NCBI GenBank assembly: GCA_035048815.1
Contig: JAUCBN010000001.1
Coordinates: 20,041,001 to 20,105,000 of the forward strand
Origin: Abelmoschus esculentus
Taxonomy: Eukaryota > Streptophyta > Magnoliopsida > Malvales > Malvaceae
Direction of reading: 5' to 3'
Length of the DNA stretch: 64,000 nt
Part shown: positions 48,281 to 60,535 of the stretch, piece by piece
Numbering within the stretch: position 1 is the stretch's first letter
How the letters are laid out: each line of letters begins with the position of its first letter
Program-made: the position numbers and the translations under genes
The notes under the pieces: generated by a model
Seen by the model: only the letters and a program-made list of their open reading frames with translations
Told to the model about the DNA's origin: nothing
Database searches by the model: none

Positions 48281-51200
48281 ATTAGAATGGATTCTCTATA
48301 AAGCCAATTTAGACATTTACGTTTTAATCACAACAAAACGACAACCAAAATGTTATTAAATCAAATTTTATGAAATCAAATACTTGATTATGTGCTTTTG
48401 AACAAAATTATATAGATTCAGCTTAAATTTTCAGAATTTTACTCGATTAAAATTGGAACGGAATCTCTATAAAGCCCATTTAGACATGCACGTTTAATCC
48501 CAACAAAACGGCAACCAAATTTTATTAAATCAAATTTTATGATTTCAAATAATTAATTATTAGCTTCTGAACAAAATTCTACAGATTGATCTCAAATTTT
48601 CAGAATTTTTCTCGGTTAAGATTAGAACGTACTCCCAATAAAGCCTATTTAGACATGCACGTTTTAATCACAACAAAACGACAACCAAAATAATATTAAA
48701 TCAAATTTTATAAGTTCAAATACTTGATTATGGGATTTTGAAAAAAATTATACAGATTAATCTCAAATTTTCAGCTTTTTACTCGGTCAAAATTCGAACG
48801 AAATCTCTATAAAGCCCATTTAGACATGCACGTTTTAATCCTAACAAAACTACAACCAAATTTTATTAAATAAAATTTTATGATTTCAAATAATTAATTA
48901 TTAGCTTTTGAACAAAATTATACAGATTAATCTCAAATTTTCAGAATTTTACTCGGTTAAAATTAGAACGTATTCCCAATAAAGCCAATTTAAACATGCA
49001 CGTTTTAATCGCAACAAAACGACAACCAAAATGTTATTTAATCAAATTTTATGAGTTCAAAGAATTGATTATGGGCTTTTGAACAAAATTATACAGATTA
49101 ATCTGAAATTTTTAGCTTTTTACGCGGTTAAAATTCGAACGGGATCTCTATAAAGCCCACTTAGACATGCACGTTTTAATCGCATCAAAACAACAACCAA
49201 ATTTTATTAAAATCAAATTTTATGATTTTAAATAATTAATTATAGGCTTTTGAAAAAAAATTATACAGATTAATCTGAAATTTTCAGAATTTTACTCGGT
49301 TAAAATTAGAACGGAATCTCTATAAAGCCCATTTAGACATGCACGTTTTAATCCCAGCAAAACGACAACCAAATGCTATTAAATCAAATTTTATGAGTTT
49401 AAATATTTAATTATGGGCTTTTGAACAAAATTTTATAGATTAATCTCAAATTTTAAGGTTTTTACTCGGTTAAAATTCGAACGGATTCTCTATAGAGCAC
49501 ATTTAGACATGCTCGTATTAATCGCATCAAAACGACAACCAAATGTTATTAAATTGAATTTTATGAGTTCAAATAGTTAATTATAGGCTTCTAAACAAAA
49601 TTATACAGATTAATCTCAAATCTTCAGTTTTTTACTCGGTTAAAATTCGAACGGAATCTCTATAAAGCCCATTTAGACATGCACGTTTTAATCGCATCAA
49701 AACGACAAACAAATTTTATTAAAATCAAATTTTATGATTTCAAATTTTTAATTATTAGCTTTTGAACAAAATTATACAGATTAATCTCAAATTTTTAGAA
49801 TTTTACTCAGTTAAAATTAGAACAGATTCTCTGTAAAGCCTATTTAGACATGCACGTTTTAATCACAACAAAACGACAACAAAAATGTTATTAAATCAAA
49901 TTTTATGAGTTCAAATACTTGATTATGAGCTGTTGAACAAAATTATACAGATTACTCACAAATTTTCAGCTTTTTAAGAGGTTAAAATTCGAACGGAATC
50001 AATATAAAGCTCATTTAGACATGCACGTTTTAATCGCATCAAAACGACAACCAAATTTTATTAAAATCAAATTTTATGATTTCAAATATTTAATTATTAG
50101 CTTTTGAACAAAATTATACAGATTAATCTCAAATTTTTAGAATTTTACTCGGTTAAAATTAGAATGGATTCTCTATAAAGCCAATTTAGACATTTACGTT
50201 TTAATCACAACAAAACGACAACCAAAATGTTATTAAATCAAATTTTATGAAATCAAATACTTGATTATGTGCTTTTGAACAAAATTATACAGATTCAGCT
50301 TAAATTTTCAGAATTTTACTCGGTTAAAATTGGAACGGAATCTCTATAAAGCCCATTTAGACATGCACGTTTAATCCCAACAAAACGGCAACCAAATTTT
50401 ATTAAATCAAATTTTATGATTTCAAATAATTAATTATTAGCTTCTGAACAAAATTCTACAGATTGATCTCAAATTTTCAGAATTTTACTCGGTTAAGATT
50501 AGAACGTACTCCCAATAAAGCCTATTTAGACATGCACGTTTTAATCACAACAAAACGACAACCAAAATGATATTAAATCAAATTTTATAAGTTCAAATAC
50601 TTGATTATGGGATTTTGAAAAAAATTATACAGATTAATCTCAAATTTTCAGCTTTTTACTCGGTCAAAATTCGAACGAAATCTCTATAAAGCCCATTTAG
50701 ACATGCACGTTTTAATCCTAACAAAACTACAACCAAATTTTATTAAATAAAATTTTATGATTTCAAATAATTAATTATTAGCTTTTGAACAAAATTATAC
50801 AGATTAATCTCAAATTTTCAGAATTTTACTCGGTTAAAATTAGAACGTATTCCCAATAAAGCCAATTTAAACATGCACGTTTTAATCGCAACAAAACGAC
50901 AACCAAAATATTATTTAATCAAATTTTATGAGTTCAAAGAATTGATTATGGGCTTTTGAACAAAATTATACAGATTAATCTGAAATTTTTAGCTTTTTAC
51001 GCGGTTAAAATTCGAACGGAATCTCTATAAAGCCCACTTAGACATGCACGTTTTAATCGCATCAAAACAACAACCAAATTTTATTAAAATCAAATTTTAT
51101 GATTTTAAATAATTAATTATAGGCTTTTGAAAAAAAATTATACAGATTAATCTGAAATTTTCAGAATTTTACTCGGTTAAAATTAGAACGGAATCTCTAT

Positions 51201-53744
51201 AAAGCCCATTTAGACATGCACGTTTTAATCCCAGCAAAACGACAACCAAATGCTATTAAATCAAATTTTATGAGTTTAAATATTTAATTATGGGCTTTTG
51301 AACAAAATTATATAGATTAATCTCAAATTTTAAGGTTTTTACTCGGTTAAAATTCGAACGGATTCTCTATAGAGCACATTTAGACATGCTCGTATTAATC
51401 GCATCAAAACGACAACCAAATGTTATTAAATTGAATTTTATGAGTTCAAATAGTTAATTATAGGCTTCTAAACAAAATTATACAGATTAATCTCAAATCT
51501 TCAGTTTTTTACTCGGTTAAAATTCGAACGGAATCTCTATAAAGCCCATTTAGACATGCACGTTTTAATCGCATCAAAACGACAAACAAATTTTATTAAA
51601 ATCAAATTTTATGATTTCAAATATTTAATTATTAGCTTTTGAACAAAATTATACAGATTAATCTCAAATTTTTAGAATTTTACTCGGTTAAAATTAGAAC
51701 AGATTCTCTATAAAGCCTATTTATTTAGACATGCACGTTTTAATCACAACAAAACGACAACAAAAATGTTATTAAATCAAATTTTAGGAGTTCAAATACT
51801 TGATTATGAGCTGTTGAACAAAATTATACAGATTACTCACAAATATTCAGCTTTTTAAGAGGTTAAAATTCGAACGGAATCAATATAAAGCTCATTTAGA
51901 CATGCACGTTTTAATCGCATCAAAACGACAACCAAATTTTATTAAAATCAAATTTTATGATTTCAAATAATTAATTATAGGCTTTTGAACAAAATTATAC
52001 AGATTAATCTGAAATTTTCAGAATTTTACTCGGTTAAAATTAGAACGGAATCTCTATAAAGCCCATTTAGACATGCACGTTTTAATCCCAGCAAAACGAC
52101 AACCAAATGCTATTAAATCAAATTTTATGAGTTTGAATATTTAATTATGGGCTTTTGAACAAAATTATATAGATTAATCTCAAATTTTAAGGTTTTCACT
52201 CGGTTAAAATTCGAACGGATTCTCTATAGAGCACATTTAGACATGCTCGTATTAATCGCATCAAAACGACAACCAAATGTTATTAAATTGAATTTTATGA
52301 GTTCAAATAGTTAATTATAGGCTTCTGAACAAAATTATACAGATTAATCTCAAATCTTCAGTTTTTTACTCGGTTAAAATTCGAACGGAATCTCTATAAA
52401 GCCCATTTAGACATGCACGTTTTAATCGCATCAAAACGACAAACAAATTTTATTAAAATCAAATTTTATGATTTCAAATATTTAATTATGGGGTTTTGAA
52501 CAAAATTATACAGATTAATCTCAAATTTTTAGAATTTTACTCGGTTAAAATTAGAACAGATTCTCTATAAAGCCTATTTAGACATGCACGTTTTAATCAC
52601 AACAAAACGACAACAAAAATGTTATTAAATCAAATTTTATGAGTTCAAATACTTGATTATGAGCTGTTGAACAAAATTATACAGATTACTCACAAATTTT
52701 CAGCTTTTTAAGAGGTTAAAATTCGAACGGAATCAATATAAAGCTCATTTAGACATGCACGTTTTAATCGAATCAAAACGACAACCAAATTTTATTAAAA
52801 TCAAATTTTATGATTTCAAATAATTAATTATAGGCTTTTGAACAAAATTATACAGATTAATCTGAAATTTTCAGAATTTTACTCGGTTAAAATTAGAACG
52901 GAATCTCTATAAAGCCCATTTAGACATGCACGTTTTAATCCCAGCAAAACGACAACCAAATGCTATTAAATCAAATTTTATGAGTTTGAATATTTAATTA
53001 TGGGCTTTTGAACAAAATTATATAGATTAATCTCAAATTTTAAGGTTTTTACTCGGTTAAAATTGGAACGAATTCTCTATAGAGCACATTTAGACATGCT
53101 CGTATTAATCGCATCAAAACGACAACCAAATGTTATTGAATTAAATTTTATGAGTTCAAATAGTTAGTTATAGGCATCTAAACAAAATTATACAGATTAA
53201 GCTCAAATCTTCAGTTTTTTACTCGATTAAAATTCGAACGGAATCTCTATAAAGCCCATTTAGACATGCACGTTTTAATCGCATCAAAAGAACAAATAAA
53301 TTTTATTAAAATCAAATTTTATGATTTCAAATATTTAATTATTAGCTTCTGAACAAAATTATACAGATTAATCTCAAATTTTCAGAATTTTACTCGGTTA
53401 AAATTAGAACGTATTCCCAATAAAGCCTATTTAGACATGCACGTTTTAATCGCAACAAAACGACAACCAAAATGTTATTAAATCAAATTTTATGAGTTTA
53501 AATACTTGATTATGGGCTTTTGAATAAAATTATACAAATTAATCTCAAATTTTCAGCTTTTTACTCGGTTAAAATTCGAACAGAATCTCTATAAATCCCA
53601 TTTAGACATGCACGTTTTAATCGCATCAAAACGACAGCCAAATTTTATCAAAATCAAATTTTATGATTTTAAATATTTAATTATTATCTTTTGAACAAAA
53701 TTATACAGATTAATCTCAAATTTTTAGAATTTTACTCGGTTAAA
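48281..53744. repeat. 11-monomer and 5-monomer higher-order repeats
   Basis: Marker variants recur at fixed spacings. ATTAGAATGG is at 48,281 and 50,158 (1,877 bp, 11 monomers), and AGCCCACTTA is at 49,154 and 51,031 (also 1,877). CCCAGCAAAACG is at 49,353, 51,230, 52,087 and 52,940, giving spacings of 1,877, 857 and 853 (5 monomers). The 857 spacing contains a 4-bp duplication near 51,720. Flanking sequence from 47,941-48,290 returns at 53,405-53,754, an offset of 5,464, which equals two 11-mers plus two 5-mers plus those 4 bases. Copies are nearly identical, so amplification is recent. Confidence 0.88.
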
Positions 53745-54370
53745 ATTAGAATGGATTCTCTATAAAGCCCATTTAGACATGCACGTTTTAATCCCAACAA
53801 AACGACAACCAAATGTTATTAAATCAAATTTTATGAGTTTAAATATTTAATTATGGGCTTTTGAACAAAATTATACAGATTAATCTCAAATTTTAAGGTT
53901 TTTACTCGGTTAAAATTCGAACAGATTTTCTATAGATCACATTTAGACATGATCGTATTAATCGCATCAAAACGGCAACCAAATGTTATTAAATTAAATT
54001 TTATGAGTTCAAATAGTTAATTATAGGCTTTTGAACAAAATTATACAGATTAATCTCAAATTTTTAGCTTTTTACTCGGTTAAAATTTGAACGGAATCTC
54101 TATAAAGCCCATTTAGACATGCACGTTTTTAATCCCAACAAAACTATAACCAAATGTTATTAAATCAAATTTTATGATTTCAAATACTTGATTATGGGAT
54201 TTCGAAAAATATATACGGATTAATCTCAAATTTTTAACTTTTTACTCCGTTAAAATTTGAACGGAATCTCTATAAAGCCCATTTAGACACGTTTTAATCC
54301 CAATAAAATGACGACCAAATGTTATTAAATCAAATTTTATGAGTTCAAATATTTAATTATGGGCTTTTGA

Positions 54371-54602
54371 TTATGAGTTGTCTATCACGGTATACGCTCA
54401 AAGAGAGGGACCGTTCACCAAGGCATGAACTCAAAGATAGGGGTCATTCATCGCGACTTATGCTCAATGAGAGGGGTCGTTCATCACACCATATGCCCTA
54501 AGAAAGGGACCGTGCATTATGACATGAACTCGAAGAAAGTGGTTATTCATTGCAAGGTGCGCTCAAAGAGAGGGGTCATCGATCACGGTATACGCTCAAT
54601 GA
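54371..54602. repeat. 33-bp minisatellite, left part
   Basis: About seven units, starting with TCACGGTATACGCTCAAAG after the satellite breaks off. Units have the same three types as the main part. The array is interrupted at about 54,602 by a retroelement fragment. Confidence 0.9.
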
Positions 54603-54902
54603 TATGATCACAACCAACAATGAATCAGAAGAATTCCCTATTGGACCTATGACTCGTGCTAAAACCCAGAAATTCCAAGAGGCCATGGGAAATCTATTTA
54701 TTCAAGGCTAGAAGTAGAGAATGCAACACCAGCTTTATTAGAACAATACAACCTCCTACTTGTGCATGAGTTCATTAGTTTAATTAATGCATGATAGTTC
54801 ACTTAAAGCATGTTAGTTTTCTTATGTTTTTATAAGTTAATTTAGTGTGTGAGTTAATTAATTAAACTAGATCATTCAATGTAACTAGTTTCATTAATTA
54901 AT
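54603..54902 (+). mobile_element. Fragment of another gypsy-type element inside the minisatellite
   Basis: A non-repetitive 300-bp stretch. From about 54,614 to the TAG at 54,709 it reads a polyprotein tail containing EEFPIGPMTRAKTQKFQEAM. This resembles the tail of the CRM-like polyprotein in this window (GPITRSKAKKYREAL), whose coding overlaps the LTR. The AT-rich sequence after the stop has TTAATTAATTAAAC-like words and could be U3. No LTR ends or primer site are visible. It is probably the remnant of the element in which, or beside which, the minisatellite arose; this is inference. Confidence 0.6.
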
Positions 54903-57900
54903 CTAGCTCTAAGAAAAGGACCATTCACTGACATGTGCTCAAAGAGAGGGGTTATTAATCGCGACATACGCTCAAAGAGAGGGGTTGTCCATCACGGTAT
55001 ACGCTCTAAGAAAGGGACCATTAATTATGACTTGCACTCGAAGAGAGGGGTCAAATATCGCGACATACGCTCAAAGAGTGGTGTCGTCCCTCATGGTATA
55101 CGCTCAAAGAGAGAGAATGTTCACCATGACATGCACTCAAAGAGAGGGGTCATTCATTACAAAAAACGTTCAAAAAGAGGGGTCGTCAATCACGGTATAC
55201 GCTCAAAGAGAGGGACCGTTCATTATGACATATGCTCGAAGAAAGGGGTCATTTATCACGATATACGCTCAAGGAGATGGCTCGTCCATCACGGTATACG
55301 CTCTAAGAAAGGGACCGTTCACTATGACATGCAGTCAAAGAGAGGAGTCTTTCATCGCGACATATGCTCAATGATAGGGGTCATCCATTACGGTATAATC
55401 TCTAAGAAAAGGTCCATTCACTATGAAATACACTCGAAGAGAGGGGTCATTCATCGCGACATACGCTCAAAGAGAGGGGTCATCGAACACTGTATACGGT
55501 CTAAGAAAGGGACCATTTATTATGACATGCACTCGAAGGGAGGGGTCATATATCGTGACATACGCTCAAAAAGAGGTGTCGTCCATCACTGTATACACTC
55601 AAAGAGAGGGATCGTTCATTATAACATACACTCGAAGAGAGGGGTCATTTATTGCGACATACACTCAAAGAGAGGGGTCATCCATCACGGTACACGCTCT
55701 AAGAAAGGGATCGTTCATTATGACATACACTCGAAGAGAGGCGTTATTCATCACAACATACGCTAAAGAGGGGTCACTGATCACGGTATACGCTCAAAGA
55801 CAGGGACCGTTCATTATGACATGCACTCAAAGAGATAGGTCATTCATCGCGACATATGCTCAAAGAGAGGGATCGTCCATCACGGTATACGCTGAAAGAG
55901 AGGGATCTTTCACCAAGATAGGCACTCGAACAGAGGGGTTATTTATCGCGACATACTCTCAAAGAGAGTGGTCGTCCATCACGGCATACGCTCAAGGAGA
56001 GTGACCCTTTCTTAGAGCAAATACATGATGGAAAACCCGTCTCTTTGAGTGTATGTCATCGATCATGGTATATGCTCAAAGAGAGGGATCATTCATTATG
56101 ACATGCACTCGAAGAGCGGGGTCATTCCTCGTGACATAAGCTCAAAGAGAGAGGTCATTCACCTTGACATATGCTAAAATAGAGGGGTCTTCCATCATGG
56201 TATATGCTAAAAGAGTGGGACCGTTCACCATGATATGCACTCAAGAGAGGGGTCATTCATCGCGACAAACATTCAAAGAGAGGGGCCATCCATCATGGCA
56301 TACGCTCAAAGAGAGGGAGCGTTCGTTATGACGTACTTTAGAAGAGATGGGTTATTCACCGTGACATATGCTTAAAGAGAGGGATCATCCATCACGGTCT
56401 ACACAATTAGATGGGGACCGTTCATTATGACATGCACTCGAAGAGAGGGGTCATTCATCGCGACATACGCTCAAAGAGATGGGTCGTCCGTCACGGTATA
56501 CGCTCAAAGAGAGGGATCGTTCACCATTATATGCACTCAAAGAGAGTGGTCATTCATTGCAACATACGCACAAAGAGAGGGGTCATCAATCACGTTATAT
56601 GCTTAAAGAGAGGGGCCATTCATTATGTTATGCACTCGAAGTGAGGTGTCATTCGTAACGGTATATGCTCAAAGAGAGGGAGCATTTGATATGACATACG
56701 CTCGAAAAGAAGGGTCATTCATCACGATATACGCTCAAAGAGTGGGTTTGTCCACCACGATGTACGCTCTAAGAAAGGGACCGTTCACCATGACATGCGC
56801 TCAAAGAGAGGGGTCATTCACCGTGACATACTCTCAAAGACAAGGGTCATCCATCACGGTACACGCTCTAAGAAAGAGACCATTCACTATGACATACACT
56901 CGAATAGAGGGATTATTCATCGCGACATACACTCAATGGGAGGGGTCGTCCATCACGGTATATGCTCAAAGAGAGGGACCGCTCACCATGACAGGCACTC
57001 GAAGAGAAGTCATCAATTGCAACATACGCTCAAAACGAGGGGTCATTGATCACGGTATACGCTCAAAGAGAGAGACCATTCATTGTGACATACGCTCGAA
57101 GAGATGACATACGCTCAAAGAGAAGGGTCTTCCATCACGCCATACGCTCAAAGAGAGGAACCGTTCATTATGACATACGGTTGAAGAGAGGTGTCATTCA
57201 CCGCGGCATACGCTCAAAGAAATGAGTCGTCCATCACGGTATAATCTCAAAGAGAGGGATCGTTCATCTTGACATTTGCTCGAAGAGATGGGTCATTTAC
57301 CGCGACTTACTCTCAAAGAGAGGGGTCAACCATCACGGTATACGCAACAAGTAATGGCCTGTTCATTATGACATACGCTCAAAGAGATGGGTCGTCCATC
57401 ACGGAATACGGTCAAAGAGAGGGACCATTCTTTATGACATGCACTCGAAGAAAGGGGTCTTTCACTGTGATAAATTCTCAAAGAGGGGTCGTCCATCACG
57501 ATATATGCTCAAAGGGAGAGACCGTTTATTATGACTTGCACACGAAGAAAGGGGTCATTTATCGCGATATACGCTCAAAGATAGGGGTCATTCGTCACGG
57601 TATACGCTCAAGGAGAGGAACCGTTCACCATGAGATGCAATCGAAGAGAGGGGTCATTCATCGCGCCATACGCTCAAAGAGAGAGACCGTTCATTTTGAC
57701 GTGCACTCGAAAAGAGGGGTTATTCATCGCAACATATACTTAAAGAGGGGTCGTCCATCACGACATGTGCTCAAAAAGAGGGACCATTCATTATGCCATG
57801 CACTAGAAGAAAGGGGGCGTCCATCACGACATGCGCTCAAAAAGAGGGACCATTCATTATGCCATGCACTAGAAGAAAAGGGCCATTCACCGCAAAATAT

Positions 57901-57937
57901 GCTCAAAGAGAGGGGTCGTCCATCACGGTATACGCTC
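54903..57937. repeat. 33-bp minisatellite with 99-bp trimer organisation, main part
   Basis: About 90 units of 33 bp. The common core is GCTCAAAGAGAGGGGTC with variants. Three unit types tend to follow one another: one containing GTCGTCCATCACGGTA, one containing ACCGTTCATTATGACA, and one containing GTCATTCATCGCGACA, making a 99-bp higher-order unit. Because 33 is a multiple of three, plus-strand frames stay open for long stretches, for example 54,933-55,766 (277 codons, 11-residue repeat like RSKRGVVHHGI) and 55,423-56,004 in another frame (repeat like YAQREGSSITV). Two frames open at once over the same DNA suggest the openness follows from the repeat. Unit sequence is unrelated to the 170-bp satellite. 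Confidence 0.93.
56003..56059 (-). repeat. Inverted minisatellite units
   Basis: GACCCTTTCTTAGAGC followed by CCGTCTCTTTGAGTGTATG are reverse complements of the usual GCTCTAAGAAAGGGTC and CATACACTCAAAGAGACGG. Nearly two units are flipped while units on both sides keep the plus orientation. Confidence 0.8.
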
Positions 57938-58380
57938 ATTTAGGCAAGCACGTTTTAATACCAACAAAATGACAACCAAATGTTACTTAATTAAATTTTA
58001 TGAGTTCAAATAGTTAATCAAGGACTTTTGGACAAAAATATACAGATTAAACTAAAATTTTCAGCTTTTTACTCTGTTAGAATTTGAACAGATTCTCCAT
58101 AAATCTCATTCAGACAAACACTTCTTAATCCCAACAAAACGACAACCAAATGTTATTAAATAAAATTTTAAGAGTTCAAATAGTTAATTATGGGCTTTTG
58201 AACAAAATTAAACAGATAGTTAATTAGCAAGCACGTTTTAATTGCAACAAAACGACAACCAAATGTTATTAAACCAAATTTTATGAGTTTAAATAGTTAA
58301 TTATGGCTTTTGAACAAAATTATATAGATTAATCTAAAACTTTTAGCTTTTTACTCGGTTAAAATTCGAACGGATTGAAC
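57938..58380. repeat. Eroded satellite monomers between minisatellite and LINE-2
   Basis: About two and a half monomers of the 170-bp satellite, more diverged than those elsewhere. One is shortened near 58,217, where CAGATAGTTAATTAGCAAGCACG joins two distant parts. The first begins in mid-monomer at ATTTAGGCAAGCACG. The last ends TTAAAATTCGAACGGATT at LINE-2. Confidence 0.9.
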
Positions 58381-58820
58381 GGGATATTGTTTTTTCTCTC
58401 CTCTCTCACCCTCTCTTCCCTCTTTTCCCTCTTTTCCCTTTCATGTCTTCTGCCGCCTCCACCGTCCCTCTCCACCGATCCTCCCCTCCCTTGATCGGCT
58501 ATTTTTTACCATTTTCGTTGCTGGGAGAGGAAGAAACAAAACCCGTCTCAAACTCTACAAGGTATTTTCTTGTGATTTTTCTCATTCTTTCGCTTTACTG
58601 TTTCATTGTGAATCTTGCCTTTGGAACGCTATGTTTTCTGGTGGTCATCAACATCACTGTTGGTATGGATCTTTGCCATGCCTCCGCCAACAATGACGCT
58701 TGTGTTCTCCAATCACCATAGCAGACTCAAAAGATACAACCAGTGAAATAAGTTGGGTTTTATTAATTATATTTCATGAAAATTTTACTTGGTCTTTAGA
58801 CCAGATCATTGCTACACAAT

Positions 58821-58864
58821 TACCACCCTTGAGAAGGGATCAATATAACATCATAGATGATATA
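58821..58864 (+). other. Double-hairpin motif, copy 3
   Basis: First stem CCCTT-GAG-AAGGG. Second stem ACATC-ATAGAT-GATAT, with one mismatch. Like copy 2, it has T-A where most copies have C-G. Confidence 0.5.
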
Positions 58865-59289
58865 ATAATCTTCATGAATATAACATCCGGCTGCCTCTCA
58901 AGTAAGAGATCTGGAGATTCCTTGAGTATTCTCCAATTCCATCTCCTTTATTGTCTGCTTCCTTTCTTAGAGATCTTAGTTGCAGAGATGAATCAAGCAA
59001 GTTACAATCCGATGTTGAATGCCTCAGTACTGTCTCAACCTAACCAGACTTCTTCCATCCTACAAGTATTTGTTATTTATTTTAGTAAGGATTCTTGGAT
59101 AGATTTTTACTTCGGCATGAACAGAACCTTGTTGTTCCCCTTAATCTTTTTATTAATATTATTCCTTAATTCCCATGAACTCCATCCATTATTTTCCATA
59201 TGGAACCACAACTTTGATTCGCTATTTTATGTGGCCCTTGGATAGGAAATTCATATTTGGGTTCTGAAATGACTATCAAATTTTTAGTC

Positions 59290-59575
59290 TACAGGTGATC
59301 GCCTCTGCCGATCTCATCGATACTCCGATCACACGACATGGTTATGCACAGAATTTTGGATTGGTTATCGGTCCAACATATCTACGTCTCCAGGAGATCG
59401 TTTTCATCGATAGTAAACAAGATTATGGATTGTCTATCGGTCCTACATATCTACATCTCCAAGAGATCACTTTTGTCGATCTCATGGATTCTCCGATCAT
59501 ACGACATGGTTATAAACAAGGTTATGGATTGGCTATCAGTCCAACATATCTATGTCTCCAGGTTAGCTTCTTTTT
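59290..59575 (+). repeat. Three tandem ~100-bp repeats in the LINE-2 leader
   Basis: Each unit contains TATGGATTG (or TTTGGATTG), CTATCGGTCC, ACATATCTACGTCTCCA and GAGATC. The middle unit lacks about 30 bp (the CTCCGATCACACGACATGG part). The plus strand is open across 59,295-59,597 with PTYLRLQ appearing three times, which follows from the repeat. No copy is seen in LINE-1. Confidence 0.75.
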
Positions 59576-60306
59576 AAACAAATGTTTCAGGTTTTAGCGT
59601 GTTAGACTTTATGGCTTTTGGTTTTTCTTTACCATTGGTTTTGCTGGGTTTTTTTATCAATGATCCATGCTCGTACATTTGTTATGGATCTCTCTCCATC
59701 ACACCTATGAGTTTGGTTTTTTGTTTTGGCGATACATTCTTCTACACTTAACCATGAACAATTTACCGACGTTGAACCTTGTCTTCAGCATGTTGTTCTG
59801 GCATGTATTTCTCAACAGGTTTACGTTTTGTTGCACAATAGCCGCCTCCAGGTTGATCGCACAGTGCATTGGCGTGTACGTCCATGTCTCTATAATCTCG
59901 ACAAATTTTTTGGCCTGTTCCGTTTTAGAAGAACCGAGATAAAGGACTCAATCACATTCACAAGTCCTGATTGGATCTTTTTCGATCTAATCCCATCTTT
60001 GGCCGAATTGGTTTAGTTTTGGCAGATTCAAGCAATCAAAACCTACTCAAACCTACTCCAAGAATGTGTACTTCCAATTCGTGTCTTTTTTCTCTAGCGA
60101 TGACTGAAACTTGACATGGTTTTGCTGGCTCTGTCTCCATCGACAGGTAAATTATTTCGGTTTGATCATAAGTTTTTACTACTATATGTATTTATTTTTT
60201 ATTTAAATACCTCAATTTAGCTTAATTCTTTTTAGATCATGTTTCTCTTTTCTGTATATTCTGGACTATTATCTTTTTTATAACACATTGTTCAATATTT
60301 TGAATA

Positions 60307-60350
60307 TACCACCCTTAACTAGGGATCCACCCAACACCTTTCATGGTGTA
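60307..60350 (+). other. Double-hairpin motif, copy 4
   Basis: First stem CCCT-TAACT-AGGG, second stem ACACC-TTTCAT-GGTGT with a six-base loop; the second stem is perfect. Confidence 0.6.
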
Positions 60351-60492
60351 ATATCCTCAAACAGGTTGTACTGTCTAAATCTCTTGTGACTCTATACTGT
60401 CAATCCAACTAGGTCGGTAACAATCGCTTATTGGGTTCTCTCTCTTGTTTTATATCATGCTTATCTTATTTTTCCTGTTAACTTCATGTTTA

Positions 60493-60535
60493 TACCATCT
60501 TTATAAGAGATTTATCCAACACAATCTATGGTGTA
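60493..60535 (+). other. Double-hairpin motif, copy 5
   Basis: First stem ATCTT...GAGAT (one G-T pair), second stem ACAC...GTGT with a mismatch at its base (A opposite G). A one-base shift relative to the other copies breaks any shared reading frame. Confidence 0.45.

Larger units (their letters stand above)
46414..54370. repeat. ~170-bp satellite array, block 2
   Basis: Same satellite as block 1, about 46 monomers. Characteristic local classes read TTTTAATCACAACAAAACG with ACTTGATTATGAGC, and CGTATTCCCAATAAAGCC. A shortened monomer (about 20 bp missing) lies near 47,505. The array stops abruptly after GGGCTTTTGA at 54,370, in mid-monomer, where the 33-bp minisatellite begins. Confidence 0.96.

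Noticed and set aside
54903..57937. CRISPR-like array
   Set aside because: Units are contiguous with no unique spacers, the setting is a plant genome, and the period is a simple 33-bp tandem repeat.
57724..57939. Minus-strand open frame in the minisatellite
   Set aside because: It follows from the repeat being free of stops in several frames; no independent support.
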